From the NCBI GenBank assembly GCA_014656175.1, contig BNBX01000004.1, forward strand, positions 58,290 through 122,289: a stretch of DNA of 64,000 nucleotides, read 5' to 3'. Position numbers and translations under genes: made by a program. This DNA comes from Streptomyces werraensis (GTDB taxonomy: Bacteria; Actinomycetota; Actinomycetes; Streptomycetales; Streptomycetaceae). The notes beneath the pieces are model-generated. The model was not told where the DNA came from and ran no database searches. It saw only the letters and a list, made by a program, of their open reading frames with translations. Shown piece by piece: positions 24,696 through 36,248 of the stretch (positions within the stretch are counted from its first letter, which is position 1; every line of letters starts with the position of its first letter).

Positions 24696-25577
24696 TTGAC
24701 CGACAAGCTGCGACTGATGGCCGTCCACGCCCACCCCGACGACGAGTCGAGCAAGGGCGCGGCCACCATGGCGAAGTACGTGTCCGAGGGGGTGGACGTG
24801 CTGGTGGTGACCTGCACGGGCGGGGAGCGCGGCTCCATCCTCAACCCGAAGCTCCAGGGGGACGCGTACATCGAGGAGCACATCCACGAGGTGCGCAAGA
24901 AGGAGATGGACGAGGCCCGCGAGATCCTCGGCGTGAAGCAGGAGTGGCTGGGCTTCGTCGACTCGGGCCTGCCCGAGGGCGACCCGCTGCCGCCGCTGCC
25001 GGAGGGCTGCTTCGCGCTGGAGGACGTCGACAAGGCGGCGGGGGAACTGGTGCGGAAGATCCGCTCCTTCCGGCCGCAGGTGATCACCACCTATGACGAG
25101 AACGGCGGCTACCCGCACCCCGACCACATCATGACCCACAAGATCACGATGGTGGCGTTCGAGGGCGCGGCGGACACCGTGAAGTACCCGGAGGACGAGT
25201 TCGGCCCGGCGTACCAGCCGCTGAAGGTGTACTACAACCAGGGCTTCAACCGGCCCCGCACCGAGGCGCTGCACAACGCGATGCTGGAGCGCGGGCTGGA
25301 GTCGCCGTACGGGGACTGGCTGAAGCGGTGGGACGAGTTCGAGCGCAAGGAGCGCACGCTCACCACGCACGTGCCGTGCGCCGACTTCTTCGAGATCCGG
25401 GACAAGGCGCTGATCGCGCACGCCACGCAGATCGACCCCGACGGCGGCTGGTTCCGGGTGCCGCTGGACCTCCAGAAGGAGGTCTGGCCGACGGAGGAGT
25501 ACGAGCTCGCGAAGTCGCTCGTGGACACCTCCCTCCCCGAGGACGACCTCTTCGCGGGCATCCGGGACAATGGCTGA
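24696..25577 (+). CDS. mca: mycothiol S-conjugate amidase
   Basis: Cleaves mycothiol S-conjugates of toxins and drugs to a mercapturic acid for export and recycles glucosaminyl-inositol; cytosolic, zinc-dependent, 293 residues. The zinc/catalytic signature AHPDDES (residues 12-18) and the second motif HPDH (H141, D143, H144) identify the MshB/Mca family; the length and the aromatic middle region favour Mca over MshB. The start is TTG at 24696 with an AGGA site about nine bases upstream. The small membrane protein gene that follows overlaps its 3' end by eight bases and is probably co-translated. Confidence 0.95.
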   Translation: MTDKLRLMAVHAHPDDESSKGAATMAKYVSEGVDVLVVTCTGGERGSILNPKLQGDAYIEEHIHEVRKKEMDEAREILGVKQEWLGFVDSGLPEGDPLPPLPEGCFALEDVDKAAGELVRKIRSFRPQVITTYDENGGYPHPDHIMTHKITMVAFEGAADTVKYPEDEFGPAYQPLKVYYNQGFNRPRTEALHNAMLERGLESPYGDWLKRWDEFERKERTLTTHVPCADFFEIRDKALIAHATQIDPDGGWFRVPLDLQKEVWPTEEYELAKSLVDTSLPEDDLFAGIRDNG

Positions 25578-25812
25578 CATGAGCGCAAGCGCAAGCCTGG
25601 CAATGACCCACCTGGTCCCCCTCGCCAAGGAGTTCGACGAGGACAAGGTCACCCCCGGTGTCCTCGGCTTCATCGTCTTCGCGGTGATGGCCCTGGCGGT
25701 CTGGGGCCTGATGAAGTCGATGAACCGGCACATGGGCCGCGTGAACTTCGCGGAGCCGGACGACAAGGCCGCGGACGCCGTCGCGCCCGACGCCGGCAAG
25801 TCGACGGCCTGA
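25570..25812 (+). CDS. small single-pass membrane protein co-transcribed with mca
   Basis: An 80-residue protein with one membrane helix (about 30-49, GVLGFIVFAVMALAVWGLM) and charged tails, ending DAGKSTA. ATG at 25570 overlaps the mca stop; ATG at 25579 is an alternative start. The tight overlap points to a shared role or shared dosage, but no function is known. Confidence 0.75.
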   Translation: MADMSASASLAMTHLVPLAKEFDEDKVTPGVLGFIVFAVMALAVWGLMKSMNRHMGRVNFAEPDDKAADAVAPDAGKSTA

Positions 25813-25828
25813 CCCAGGCGCACAGACG

Positions 25829-25860
25829 TGCGGCACCCGGCAGACGCGCCGGGTGCCGCA
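25829..25860. terminator. perfect 13-bp hairpin terminator
   Basis: Arms 25829-25841 and 25848-25860 with a six-base loop, between the mca operon and the convergent TPR ATPase gene. Confidence 0.8.
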
Positions 25861-25881
25861 CCCTGCGTGCCCGGAAGCGGC

Positions 25882-28800
25882 CTACGCGTCCAGCGGGACG
25901 GGTACCCCCATCACCTCCCGTGCGTGGCGGGTGGGGACCAGGCCCAGGTTCCAGGCCTGCCAGCCCGTGTCGAGGGTGACGCCCCGCTCCAGGAGGAGCT
26001 GGTAGGAGTCGACGCAGTCGGTGAGCTTGGGGTCGCGGGCCGGGTGGGGGGAGGCGGCCAGTTCCGTGAGTTCCTGCTGGGCCACCGCCGTGCCGACCTC
26101 CGTGCCGCCCGGCGCCGCGTACGGCAGGAGAGTGCAGCGCAGGAAGCGCGCCCAGTCCTCGCCGCGCCGGTCGCCGTAGGAGGCGAACAGCGCGACCGCC
26201 TCGTCGCACAGCGCCAGCGCCTGCTGGGTGCGCGCGTTGCCCGCGTCGACGACCGCCAGCTCCAGGCACGTCCACGCCTCGCCGTGCGCCACCCCGATCC
26301 GCTGGAAGTCGGCGCGCGCGTCCACCAGGAGCTGCCGGGCGAACCCGGAGTTGCGCAGCGAGCCCGTCCGGGCCGCCCGCTGGTCGCGGGTGACCCGCGC
26401 CGAGTGGTGCCGGGCGCAGGCGAGGCCGTAGACGTCCCGCATACGGGAGAACATCGTGCGGGCACGTTCCAGCTCGCGCACCGCGCGGTCCAGATCGCCG
26501 CTCTCCTCCAGCGCCTGCCCCAGGTAGTACAGCGTCCAGGCTTCGCCGCGCGCGTCCTCGTTGTCCCGGTGCCGCGCGGCCGCCCGGCGCAGCTCCTCCA
26601 CCGCGGGACCCGCCTCCCCGTCCACCAGCCGGGCCCGCGCCAGCTCGGTCAGCGCCCATGCCTCGCCGCGCGCGTCCCGGGTCCGGCCGTACAGGTCGAG
26701 GGCGGTGCGCAGCTCACCCTCCGCGCGCGGCACGTCCCCCCGCCGCAGATGCAGCTGACCGAGCTGGAAGTGCGCCCACGCCTGCCCGTGCAGGGACTCG
26801 CCCGCACGGTGCAGCACCAGCGACTCGCCGAGCAGCTCCAGCGCCTCGGCCAGCCGCGCCCGGTCCCGTTCCACCGCGGCCAGCGCGTGCATCGTCCAGG
26901 CGCGGTCGGCGGCCAGCGCGTCGGACGCCTGGAGGTCCAGCGCCTCCCGCAGCCGCGCCGACGCCTCCGTCAGGTTCCCCTGGTGGTGCAGCGTGATGCC
27001 GAGCGAGGTCAGCGCCCGCGCCTGGCCCGCCTCGTGCTGCGCCTCCCGGTACAGGTCCACCACCGACGTCAGGGTGGTCCGCGCCGTGTCCAGCTCGCCG
27101 AGCTGACGGGCTGCGATGCCGGTGCGCCACTGCACCGAGCGGATCAGCAGCCCCTCGTCGACGGCCTGCGCCAGCTCGTTGATCTCACCCAGCCGGTAGA
27201 GGTCGCCGCGCAGCAGGCAGTAGTCGCACAGCGCGCCCAGCAGATTCAGCACCGCCCCCCGGTCGACGCCCTCGGCGTGCCGCAGCGCGGCGGTGATGAA
27301 GCTGGACTCGTCGTCCAGCCAGCGCAGCGCCTCGTCCAGGGAGGTGAAGCCGTAGGGGCTGAAGCGGTCGGAGCGGGTCGACATGTTGCCGTCGACCAGC
27401 CGCAGCACCGAGTCGGCGAGCTCGGCGTAGTTGACGATCAGCCGCTCCTGCGCGGCGGCGCGCTCGTCCGGGTCCTCCTCGTCGAGAAGACGGGCGTGCG
27501 CGAACGCCCGCACCAGGGCGTGCAGCCGGTACCGGCTGTGCCGCACCCGGTCGATCAGCCCGGCCCGGTGCAGCGCCTCCAGGTGCCGGGTGGCCTCCGC
27601 CTCGTCGGTGGACAGCAGCGCCGCCGCGGCGGCAGCGCCGAGCGACGCCCGCCCGGCCAGCGCCAGCCGCCGCAGCAGCCGCCGTACGGTGTCCGGCTGG
27701 TCGGTGTAGCGCAGCCACAGCGCACGCTCGACCGGCTCGACGGGCCCGTAGGCGTCGAGGTCGGTGGCGAGGGCGAGCGTCGAGCGCGGCCCGAGGGCGG
27801 CGCCGGCCAGCCGCAGCGCCAGCGGCAGGCCCCCGCACAGCTCCCGCACCCGCTCCGCGGACTCGGCGTCGTACGGCCCCGAGGCGTCCTGCGCGGCGGC
27901 GGTCAGCAGCTCCTCCGCGCCGGCCGCGTCCAGCGGCTCCACCGGCAGCCGGTGCACCCGCGCGGGCAGGTCCTCGGACAGCCCGAGCGGGGAGCGCGAG
28001 GTGACGAGCACCAGGCTGTCGGAGCGCTCGGGCAGAAGCGTGCGCACCTGCTGCGGGTCGGAGGCGTCGTCGAGGACGATCGTGACGGGCGTGCCGGTCA
28101 GATGCTGGTGGTACAGCTCGCTCAGCCGCTTGACCTGCTGGTCCGGCGAGGTCCGCTCGCGGAACAGGAGCTGCTCGCGGGGCGCGCCGAGCCGGTTCAG
28201 CAGATGCAGCAGCGCGTCCCGCGTGGACAGCGGGGGCTCGCCGGAGCCCTCGCCGCGCAGGTCGACCACGCAGGCCCCGCGGAAGTAGTCCTTCAGCTCG
28301 TGCGCGGCCCGCACCGCCAGCGTCGTACGGCCGCTGCCCGGCTCCCCGTGCAGCACCACGACCGTGGGCCGGGTCTCCGTGCTCGCGCGGGCCGACTGCA
28401 CCCACTGCCGGATCCGGGCCATCTCCTGCCGCCGCCCGGCGAACGGGCCGTGCGGCTCGGGGAGCTGCCCGAACGACTGCTCCAGGACGTTTCTCCCGCG
28501 AGCCGCCGCGCTCTTGTCGGTGCCGCGCAGCCGCGGCCCGGTCCGCCGGGGCGCCGTGGACGCGGCGAGGACCCGCTGCTGGTCGAGGAACGGCCGGATG
28601 CCCCGCACCTCCAGCGCGGTCAGCCACTGCAGGCGCAGCTGCTCCACCCCGCCCGGCTGGCCCGCCGCCCCGGCGTGGTGGTGGGCGGCGGGGAGGTGCG
28701 ACCCGGCGACCTTCACCACGGTCGCCGCCGCCCCGACCACACCGACGGCCACACCCGCGCCCAGCGCGGTCCCGGTGTCCGTGCCGAACGCCAGGTCGGC

Positions 28801-29082
28801 GACCACCGCAGCGACGCCCGCCACCCCGGCCACCAGCAACGGCGTCCCGCCGCCCTCGCGCGCGTACCGCTGCCGGAACGACTGCCGCCCCGCCTCCGCC
28901 TCGTCCAGTGCGCGGGTGTACGCCTCGTACTCCTCGGCCGCCGTGCGCGCCATCGCGTCCAGCGCTCCGCGCGCCCGGGACAGCAGCACCTTCCCGTCGG
29001 TGCGCCCGCCCGACCGGCGCACCTCCTCCTCCACGGCCCGCGCCAACAGCCGTTCGGCATCGGCCCGATGACCGTCCCTCAT
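25882..29082 (-). CDS. large NB-ARC-like ATPase with TPR repeats and a membrane hairpin
   Basis: A 1066-residue STAND-type signalling protein. Residues 81-98 and 104-127 form two closely spaced hydrophobic segments, a probable membrane hairpin. The nucleotide-binding domain starts with GEPGSGRTT at 246-254, where the usual Walker A lysine is Arg252, and has a Walker B VTIVLDD at 333-339. A winged-helix region follows, then from about 600 a long TPR array with many repeats ending in AWTL, AWAH or AWAL motifs. There is no DNA-binding domain, unlike AfsR. ATG at 29082 is preceded by GGAGGGGGACGG. Such proteins act as ligand-triggered switches; the trigger and output are unknown. Membrane insertion is inferred. 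Confidence 0.85.
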   Translation of the reverse strand: MRDGHRADAERLLARAVEEEVRRSGGRTDGKVLLSRARGALDAMARTAAEEYEAYTRALDEAEAGRQSFRQRYAREGGGTPLLVAGVAGVAAVVADLAFGTDTGTALGAGVAVGVVGAAATVVKVAGSHLPAAHHHAGAAGQPGGVEQLRLQWLTALEVRGIRPFLDQQRVLAASTAPRRTGPRLRGTDKSAAARGRNVLEQSFGQLPEPHGPFAGRRQEMARIRQWVQSARASTETRPTVVVLHGEPGSGRTTLAVRAAHELKDYFRGACVVDLRGEGSGEPPLSTRDALLHLLNRLGAPREQLLFRERTSPDQQVKRLSELYHQHLTGTPVTIVLDDASDPQQVRTLLPERSDSLVLVTSRSPLGLSEDLPARVHRLPVEPLDAAGAEELLTAAAQDASGPYDAESAERVRELCGGLPLALRLAGAALGPRSTLALATDLDAYGPVEPVERALWLRYTDQPDTVRRLLRRLALAGRASLGAAAAAALLSTDEAEATRHLEALHRAGLIDRVRHSRYRLHALVRAFAHARLLDEEDPDERAAAQERLIVNYAELADSVLRLVDGNMSTRSDRFSPYGFTSLDEALRWLDDESSFITAALRHAEGVDRGAVLNLLGALCDYCLLRGDLYRLGEINELAQAVDEGLLIRSVQWRTGIAARQLGELDTARTTLTSVVDLYREAQHEAGQARALTSLGITLHHQGNLTEASARLREALDLQASDALAADRAWTMHALAAVERDRARLAEALELLGESLVLHRAGESLHGQAWAHFQLGQLHLRRGDVPRAEGELRTALDLYGRTRDARGEAWALTELARARLVDGEAGPAVEELRRAAARHRDNEDARGEAWTLYYLGQALEESGDLDRAVRELERARTMFSRMRDVYGLACARHHSARVTRDQRAARTGSLRNSGFARQLLVDARADFQRIGVAHGEAWTCLELAVVDAGNARTQQALALCDEAVALFASYGDRRGEDWARFLRCTLLPYAAPGGTEVGTAVAQQELTELAASPHPARDPKLTDCVDSYQLLLERGVTLDTGWQAWNLGLVPTRHAREVMGVPVPLDA

Positions 29083-29493
29083 GTCCCGTCCCCCTCCGGC
29101 GGCGACTCCATTGCCTACGAGTGTCCTTGGGACACGTCGGACGCGCGAGGGGGTGGCGCCCGAAGGTCCGGTCCGTGGCGCGGAAGGGAGACTTGACGGA
29201 ACGGTCAGTCCGAGACGAGCGGGTCCCGGTGGTCGGGTTCGTCCCGCTTCCAGCAGCTCTTCGCGCCGCAGCGCCTCGCCCTTCACCCGGCCGGAGCGGG
29301 ACCCGGCGCGTCGTGAACGCCCGGTGGAAGGCGGGGCCCGCGCGCGGGCCCAGGAGCTGGCCGGCGTCGTACCGGGCCGGGCCGGGGCGGGGCGGGCGTG
29401 CGGGGCCGGCAAGGCGCGTCACGCCGCGTCCGTTCAAGCGGCTCGGTGCGTCCCTCGCCCCGTTCCGCCGGCGGAGTGCGCGAGGATGGAGGT
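29083..29493. other. 411-base intergenic region with an 18-bp perfect palindrome
   Basis: Divergent promoter region between the TPR ATPase and the DUF255 gene. It contains TTGACG at 29193-29198 without a convincing -10 partner and an 18-bp perfect palindrome of G/C bases at 29334-29351 (GGGCCCGCGCGCGGGCCC). No gene is seen. Confidence 0.4.
29482..29487 (+). promoter_or_regulatory. -10 element GAGGAT of a probable leaderless promoter
   Basis: GAGGAT is followed by GGAGGT and then immediately the ATG at 29494, the same geometry as at the threonine dehydratase gene. Confidence 0.4.
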
Positions 29494-31548
<2,055 letters not shown>

Positions 31549-31558
31549 GCGGGAGGTC

Positions 31559-32293
31559 TCAGAGGCCGCGGTCCGCCCGCGACGCCACCGCGCGCTCCAC
31601 GATCGCCTCCAGCTGCTCGTGGTGCGCGCCCTTCCAGTAGGCGCGCCCGCAGTCGGCGCACTGGGCGAACACGTCGTACGTGCGGTGGGTGCCCTCCTTG
31701 AGCTGGTCGGCGACGTCCTCCTTGCCGGCCGCGCGCAGCAGCCCGTTGCAGGCGGTGCAGCGGGTCCAGGGCCGCAGCTCGGGCTCGAAGCGGTCCAGGA
31801 CGTACGCCAGTTGTTCCTCGGGGCGGGTGCTGTAGACGAAGGCGCCCGCCCACAGCTCGCGGCGGCGCAGCAGGCCCCGGTCGCGGCTGAGCATGACCCG
31901 CTTCTCGGCGGCGGAGCGGGCGGCCAGCGCCGGGTCGCCGATGTCGGTCGACTCGTACGCCGTGTCCACGCCCAGCAGCCGCAGCCGTCGGGCGAGGGTG
32001 CCGAGGTGGACGTCGAGCAGGAAGCGCAGGGGAGCGCCGGGCACCCGCTGCGGATGCGCGTGGGGGCGGACGGTCACCGACTCGCCGGCGGCGGGGACGT
32101 GCCCGGTGGGTGCCTCGCGGCCGTCCACCAGCAGGGTGCCGACCTCGGTCAGCGGGACGCCGAGGGACTCGACGACGTGACCGAGGGCGGAGAAGCCGTC
32201 GGTGACCGTCCTGAGGCTGCCCGTGGCGCGCGCCTGGGGGACGAAGACAAGCAGCTCGGGGGCGAACTCGACATGGATCTCGGGACCGTTCAC
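31559..32293 (-). CDS. Mut7-C RNase-like protein with ubiquitin-like N-terminus
   Basis: A 244-residue protein. Residues 1-85 look like the ubiquitin/ThiS-like domain often fused to this family; residues 88-235 form the Mut7-C PIN-fold domain (LRFLLDVHLGTLARRLRLLG, then VMLSRDRGLLRRREL), with acidic residues suited to metal-dependent RNA cleavage, and a zinc ribbon made by CTAC and CADC. It probably acts on RNA, but targets are unknown. TetR lies 33 bases upstream on the same strand. Confidence 0.85.
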   Translation of the reverse strand: MNGPEIHVEFAPELLVFVPQARATGSLRTVTDGFSALGHVVESLGVPLTEVGTLLVDGREAPTGHVPAAGESVTVRPHAHPQRVPGAPLRFLLDVHLGTLARRLRLLGVDTAYESTDIGDPALAARSAAEKRVMLSRDRGLLRRRELWAGAFVYSTRPEEQLAYVLDRFEPELRPWTRCTACNGLLRAAGKEDVADQLKEGTHRTYDVFAQCADCGRAYWKGAHHEQLEAIVERAVASRADRGL

Positions 32294-32326
32294 CCGGTCA
32301 GGATGGCATGTCCGGCGCGCGCCGCC

Positions 32327-32968
32327 TCAGGATTTCGCGGCGGGCAGGCCGTGCTCGATCACGTGGATCGCCCGGTCGGCGAGGTCGGCGTAGTCATCGC
32401 GGTGGCCGTGCTCGGCCCAGTACACGGTGGCCTCCAGCAGGCCGCCGACCAGGGACATCGCGTGCACCCGCGCCTCCAGTCCGTCCGGGTCGAGCCCGGT
32501 GCGGCCGGCGACGGCCTCGGCGAGCGTCCGCCCGATGCCCGTGAGGGCCTCCCGCATCCGCGCGCGGACCGCGGGGACCTCCAGGACCAGCCGGGCGCGG
32601 AGCTCCGTGATCTCCGGCTGCTCGGTCATGGCGAGGCGGACGGCCTTGCGGATCACGTACCGGACGGAGTCGGTCCAGGGTTCGTCGGCGGGCCGTGCGG
32701 CGAGTTCGGCGAGCAGCGGCTCGTCGTACTCGTCGGTGATGACGATGTCCTCCTTGGTGGGGAAGTAGCGGAAGACGGTCGACGGTGACACCTCGGCGCG
32801 CTCGGCGATCTGCTCGATCGTCGTCGCGTCGTACCCCTGCTCCTCGACCAGCGCGTAGGCGGCGCCGCGGATGGCCTCCCGCGTCTTGATCTTCTTGCGT
32901 TCGCGCAGTCCGGGGCGCGGCGGGGCGTCGGGGGCGCGGGGGGATCGTGCGGCCGTCATGACGTTCAT
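32327..32968 (-). CDS. TetR family transcriptional regulator
   Basis: A 213-residue repressor. The N-terminal helix-turn-helix (about 30-75) contains TIEQIAERAEVSPSTVFRYF, a classic TetR motif; the rest is the helical ligand/dimer domain. ATG at 32968 or ATG at 32959 could be the start; neither has a close ribosome site, but GGGGAGGGG lies about 13 bases above the first. It precedes the Mut7-C gene on the same strand, so may be co-transcribed with it. Target and ligand unknown. Confidence 0.85.
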   Translation of the reverse strand: MNVMTAARSPRAPDAPPRPGLRERKKIKTREAIRGAAYALVEEQGYDATTIEQIAERAEVSPSTVFRYFPTKEDIVITDEYDEPLLAELAARPADEPWTDSVRYVIRKAVRLAMTEQPEITELRARLVLEVPAVRARMREALTGIGRTLAEAVAGRTGLDPDGLEARVHAMSLVGGLLEATVYWAEHGHRDDYADLADRAIHVIEHGLPAAKS

Positions 32969-33016
32969 TGTCGGGCACGGGCCCCTCCCCCTGCAGGGAT
33001 CGGGTGCGGGCACGGA

Positions 33017-33044
33017 AAGGCCGCGGCGTCGATGCCGCGGCCTT
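33017..33044 (-). terminator. hairpin terminator of the hemolysin III family gene
   Basis: Perfect 11-bp arms (33017-33027 with 33034-33044) and a six-base loop. Read on the minus strand the stem ends in a short T run, as expected 35 bases after that gene. Confidence 0.75.
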
Positions 33045-33078
33045 GTGCGCGGGGCGGGGAGCCGTCCCCGGGGGCTTC

Positions 33079-33792
33079 CTACGCGTGCTGGTAGGCCACC
33101 AGCGAGATGCCCACGTAGTGGGCGATGAAGGCGGCCAGGGTGAAGGAGTGGAACACCTCGTGGAAGCCGAACCAGCGGGGCGAGGGGTTGGGCTTCTTGA
33201 TGCCGTAGACGATGCCGCCGGCGCTGTAGAGCAGGCCGCCGACCACGACCAGGACGACGACGGCGATGCCGCCGGTGCGCATGAAGTCCGGCAGGTAGAA
33301 CACCGCGGCCCAGCCCATCGCGATGTAGCACGGCGTGTAGAGCCAGCGCGGGGCGCCGACCCAGAAGACGCGGAAGATGATTCCGGCGGCCGCGGCGGCC
33401 CATATGCCCCACAGCAGCAGGCGGCCCTTGGAGTCGGGCAGCAGCATGATCGTCAATGGGGTGTAGGTGCCCGCGATGATCAGGAAGATGTTGGCGTGGT
33501 CGAGGCGGCGCAGCACCCCGTCCATGCGGGGGCTCCAGTTGCCCCGGTGGTACAGCGCGCTCACGCCGAAGAGCAGGCAGGCGGTGAGGGCGTACACGCC
33601 GCAGGCGAGGCGGCCCCGGGGGGAGTCGGCGAACGCGGTGAGGGCCAGACCGGCGACCAGCGCTGCCGGGAACATGCCGAGGTGGAGCCAGCCGCGGAGC
33701 TTCGGTTTCACGGGGTGCGGCAGAGAGGTCGCCACCGGGCCCCGGCCTTGGGCCTGAGGGTCCTTGGGCGTATCGGGGGCGAACGCAGTCAT
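33079..33792 (-). CDS. hemolysin III / PAQR family membrane protein
   Basis: A 237-residue seven-helix membrane protein of the YqfA/hemolysin III (PAQR) family. Family metal-site motifs are visible: SALYHRGNWS in helix 2 region, DHANIFLIIAGTYTP, and the C-terminal HEVFHSFTLAAFIAHY with paired histidines. The eukaryotic relatives are adiponectin-type receptors with hydrolase activity; bacterial function is unsettled, and the haemolysin name is historical. ATG at 33792 fits a leaderless promoter. It is divergent from the PEP carboxykinase gene. Confidence 0.92.
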   Translation of the reverse strand: MTAFAPDTPKDPQAQGRGPVATSLPHPVKPKLRGWLHLGMFPAALVAGLALTAFADSPRGRLACGVYALTACLLFGVSALYHRGNWSPRMDGVLRRLDHANIFLIIAGTYTPLTIMLLPDSKGRLLLWGIWAAAAAGIIFRVFWVGAPRWLYTPCYIAMGWAAVFYLPDFMRTGGIAVVVLVVVGGLLYSAGGIVYGIKKPNPSPRWFGFHEVFHSFTLAAFIAHYVGISLVAYQHA

Positions 33793-33798
33793 GCTCGC

Positions 33799-33804
33799 AT
33801 GGTA
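33799..33804 (-). promoter_or_regulatory. -10 element TACCAT of a probable leaderless promoter
   Basis: On the minus strand TACCAT is followed by six bases (GCGAGC) and the ATG at 33792 of the hemolysin III family gene. No Shine-Dalgarno site is present. Confidence 0.5.
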
Positions 33805-34117
33805 CCTACGGGACCGTAAGTTACACCTCCGAGCGACCTGTTGGGCCCGTGAAGTGGCCATCCTCTCATGCGGGCCGGTGCGCCGCGTCACGCAAAGAAT
33901 CGGTTTCGTTCGCCCAACGTTCGCGTAAAGCCGCACGCCAGCCGTGGTCAGCGTCACGTTGCTCACTTGTGCGGCCCTCTGGACAGATGGGCGCGCGCAT
34001 CGGATGATCAAATGAGTGCGGTCGACACCGGATGAGCGCCAGAGTCACCACTTTCACGCATCCGGGTCGCAGCCCCCACGGGGCCTCCAACCAAAAAACC
34101 CTCACTTAGGAGCAAAC
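33805..34117. other. divergent leader region upstream of PEP carboxykinase
   Basis: This gap carries the promoter and leader of the PEP carboxykinase gene. No protein-coding frame or recognisable RNA element was seen; a lower-GC stretch at 33890-34110 is consistent with regulatory DNA. An AGGAG ribosome site at 34108-34112 serves the GTG at 34118. Confidence 0.4.
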
Positions 34118-35938
34118 GTGGCGCGCGACATCGCGGAACCCGGCGTCCCCACCACCCACCAGGGACTGATCTCCTGGGTCGACGAGATCGCAGAGCTGAC
34201 GCAGCCGGACAACGTGGTCTGGTGCGACGGCTCGGAAGCCGAGTACGAGCGCCTGTGCGAGGAGCTCGTCGCCAAGGGCACGTTCACCAGGCTCGACCCG
34301 GTCAAGCGTCCCAACTCCTACTACGCCGCCTCCGACCCGACCGACGTCGCCCGGGTCGAGGACCGGACCTTCATCTGCTCCGAGAAGGAGGAGGACGCCG
34401 GCCCGACCAACCACTGGAAGGCCCCCGCGGAGATGCGGGAGATCTTCCAGGGCGAGAAGGGCGTCTTCCGCGGCTCCATGCGCGGCCGCACCATGTACGT
34501 CGTCCCCTTCTGCATGGGCCCGCTCGGCTCGCCGCTGTCCGCCCTCGGCGTGGAGATCACCGACTCCGCGTACGTCGCCGTCTCCATGCGCACCATGACC
34601 CGCATGGGGCGGCCCGTCCTCGACGAGCTCGGCGACGACGGCTTCTTCGTGAAGGCCGTGCACTCGGTCGGCGCCCCGCTGGAGCCCGGCCAGGAGGACG
34701 TCCCCTGGCCCTGCAACCAGACCAAGTACATCTCGCACTTCCCCGAGGACCGCGAGATCTGGTCCTACGGCTCCGGCTACGGCGGCAACGCCCTGCTCGG
34801 CAAGAAGTGCTACGCCCTGCGCATCGCGTCCGTCATGGCCCGCGACGAGGGCTGGCTCGCCGAGCACATGCTGATCCTGAAGCTCACGCCGCCGCAGGGC
34901 GAGTCCAAGTACGTGGCCGCGGCCTTCCCGTCCGCGTGCGGCAAGACCAACCTCGCCATGCTGGAGCCGACGATCTCCGGCTGGACGGTCGAGACCATCG
35001 GCGACGACATCGCCTGGATGCGCTTCGGCGAGGACGGCCGCCTCTACGCGATCAACCCCGAGGCCGGCTTCTTCGGCGTCGCGCCCGGCACCGGCGAGCA
35101 CACCAACGCCAACGCGATGAAGACCCTGTGGGGCAACGCGGTCTTCACCAACGTCGCTCTCACCGACGACAACGACGTGTGGTGGGAGGGCATGACGGAG
35201 GAGACCCCGGCCCACCTCACCGACTGGAAGGGCAACGACTGGACCCCGGAGTCGGGGACCCCGGCCGCCCACCCCAACGCCCGCTTCACGGTGCCCGCGT
35301 CCCAGTGCCCGATCATCGCGCCCGAGTGGGAGGACCCCAGGGGTGTGCCGATTTCCGCGATCCTCTTCGGCGGGCGCCGCGCCACGGCCGTGCCGCTGGT
35401 GACGGAGTCCTTCGACTGGAACCACGGCGTCTTCCTCGGCGCCAACGTGGCCTCCGAGAAGACCGCCGCCGCCGAGGGCAAGGTCGGCGAGCTGCGCCGC
35501 GACCCGTTCGCCATGCTGCCGTTCTGCGGCTACAACATGGGCGACTACATGGCTCACTGGATCGACGTGGCGAAGGACAAGGACCAGTCCAAGCTGCCGA
35601 AGATCTACTACGTCAACTGGTTCCGCAAGAACGACGAGGGCCAGTTCGTCTGGCCCGGCTTCGGCGAGAACAGCCGTGTCCTGAAGTGGATCGTGGAGCG
35701 CCTGGAGGGCAAGGCGGAGGGCGTCGAGACCCCGATCGGCGTGCTGCCGACGAAGGCCGCCCTCGACACGGACGGCCTCGGCCTCTCCGACAGCGACCTG
35801 GACTTCCTGCTCACCGTGGACAAGGAGGTGTGGCGCGAGGAGGCCGCCCTCGTCCCCGAGCACCTCAACACCTTCGGCGACCACACCCCGAAGGAGCTGT
35901 GGGACCAGCACCGCGCGCTCGTGGAGCGCCTGGGCTGA
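34118..35938 (+). CDS. pckG: GTP-dependent phosphoenolpyruvate carboxykinase
   Basis: Converts oxaloacetate and GTP to phosphoenolpyruvate and CO2, the entry to gluconeogenesis; cytosolic, 606 residues. The GTP-class P-loop FPSACGKTN contains Cys274 and K276 of the mobile active-site loop; the N-terminal [14 protein letters not shown] and [10 protein letters not shown] match the GTP class (PckG), not the ATP class. GTG at 34118 with AGGAG six bases upstream is a clear start. It is the only gene of its transcription unit, with terminator hairpins downstream. Essential for growth on acids and fatty acids, consistent with a saprophytic actinomycete. Confidence 0.97.
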   Translation: MARDIAEPGVPTTHQGLISWVDEIAELTQPDNVVWCDGSEAEYERLCEELVAKGTFTRLDPVKRPNSYYAASDPTDVARVEDRTFICSEKEEDAGPTNHWKAPAEMREIFQGEKGVFRGSMRGRTMYVVPFCMGPLGSPLSALGVEITDSAYVAVSMRTMTRMGRPVLDELGDDGFFVKAVHSVGAPLEPGQEDVPWPCNQTKYISHFPEDREIWSYGSGYGGNALLGKKCYALRIASVMARDEGWLAEHMLILKLTPPQGESKYVAAAFPSACGKTNLAMLEPTISGWTVETIGDDIAWMRFGEDGRLYAINPEAGFFGVAPGTGEHTNANAMKTLWGNAVFTNVALTDDNDVWWEGMTEETPAHLTDWKGNDWTPESGTPAAHPNARFTVPASQCPIIAPEWEDPRGVPISAILFGGRRATAVPLVTESFDWNHGVFLGANVASEKTAAAEGKVGELRRDPFAMLPFCGYNMGDYMAHWIDVAKDKDQSKLPKIYYVNWFRKNDEGQFVWPGFGENSRVLKWIVERLEGKAEGVETPIGVLPTKAALDTDGLGLSDSDLDFLLTVDKEVWREEAALVPEHLNTFGDHTPKELWDQHRALVERLG

Positions 35939-36031
35939 CCACGCCCGCACAGACCCCGCGGCCGGCCGGCACGAGGATGCCCTGACCAGCGATCGTCACG
36001 CCACGGCCGGCCGCGGAACACACCGGCGGGG

Positions 36032-36053
36032 CCCCGCACAACGGCGTGCGGGG
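36032..36053 (+). terminator. hairpin after PEP carboxykinase
   Basis: Eight-base arms (36032-36039 with 36046-36053) with a six-base loop, about 95 bases after the stop. The 310-base gap to the next gene holds this and the following hairpin and no gene. Confidence 0.55.
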
Positions 36054-36170
36054 TACCGGTCCCGGCGCCGCCCCTCCCGTCCGCCCCGACGGGAACCCGC
36101 GGCTCAGGGCCCGCCCCCGCCCCCTTCGGCACGGCCCTGCCCAGGGGCTCACGAACGTGCCGAGACCCGA

Positions 36171-36205
36171 CGGACGCCCCGGTTCTTCCTGGACCGGGGC
36201 GTCCG
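36171..36205. terminator. bidirectional hairpin terminator
   Basis: Perfect 12-base arms (36171-36182 with 36194-36205) and an 11-base loop between the convergent PEP carboxykinase and VWA genes. Confidence 0.75.
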
Positions 36206-36248
36206 GCTGTCGGTTCCCGGGCGCAGCCGGATCACGTCCTGCGCGCGG

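Noticed and set aside
24696..24698. Leaderless start for mca
   Set aside because: A usable AGGA site lies about nine bases before the TTG and no TANNNT element ends 6-7 bases upstream.
25828..29196. Plus-strand open frame of over 1100 codons opposite the TPR ATPase
   Set aside because: Arg/Gln/Pro-rich low-complexity product without motifs; the minus strand shows P-loop, Walker B and TPR repeats.
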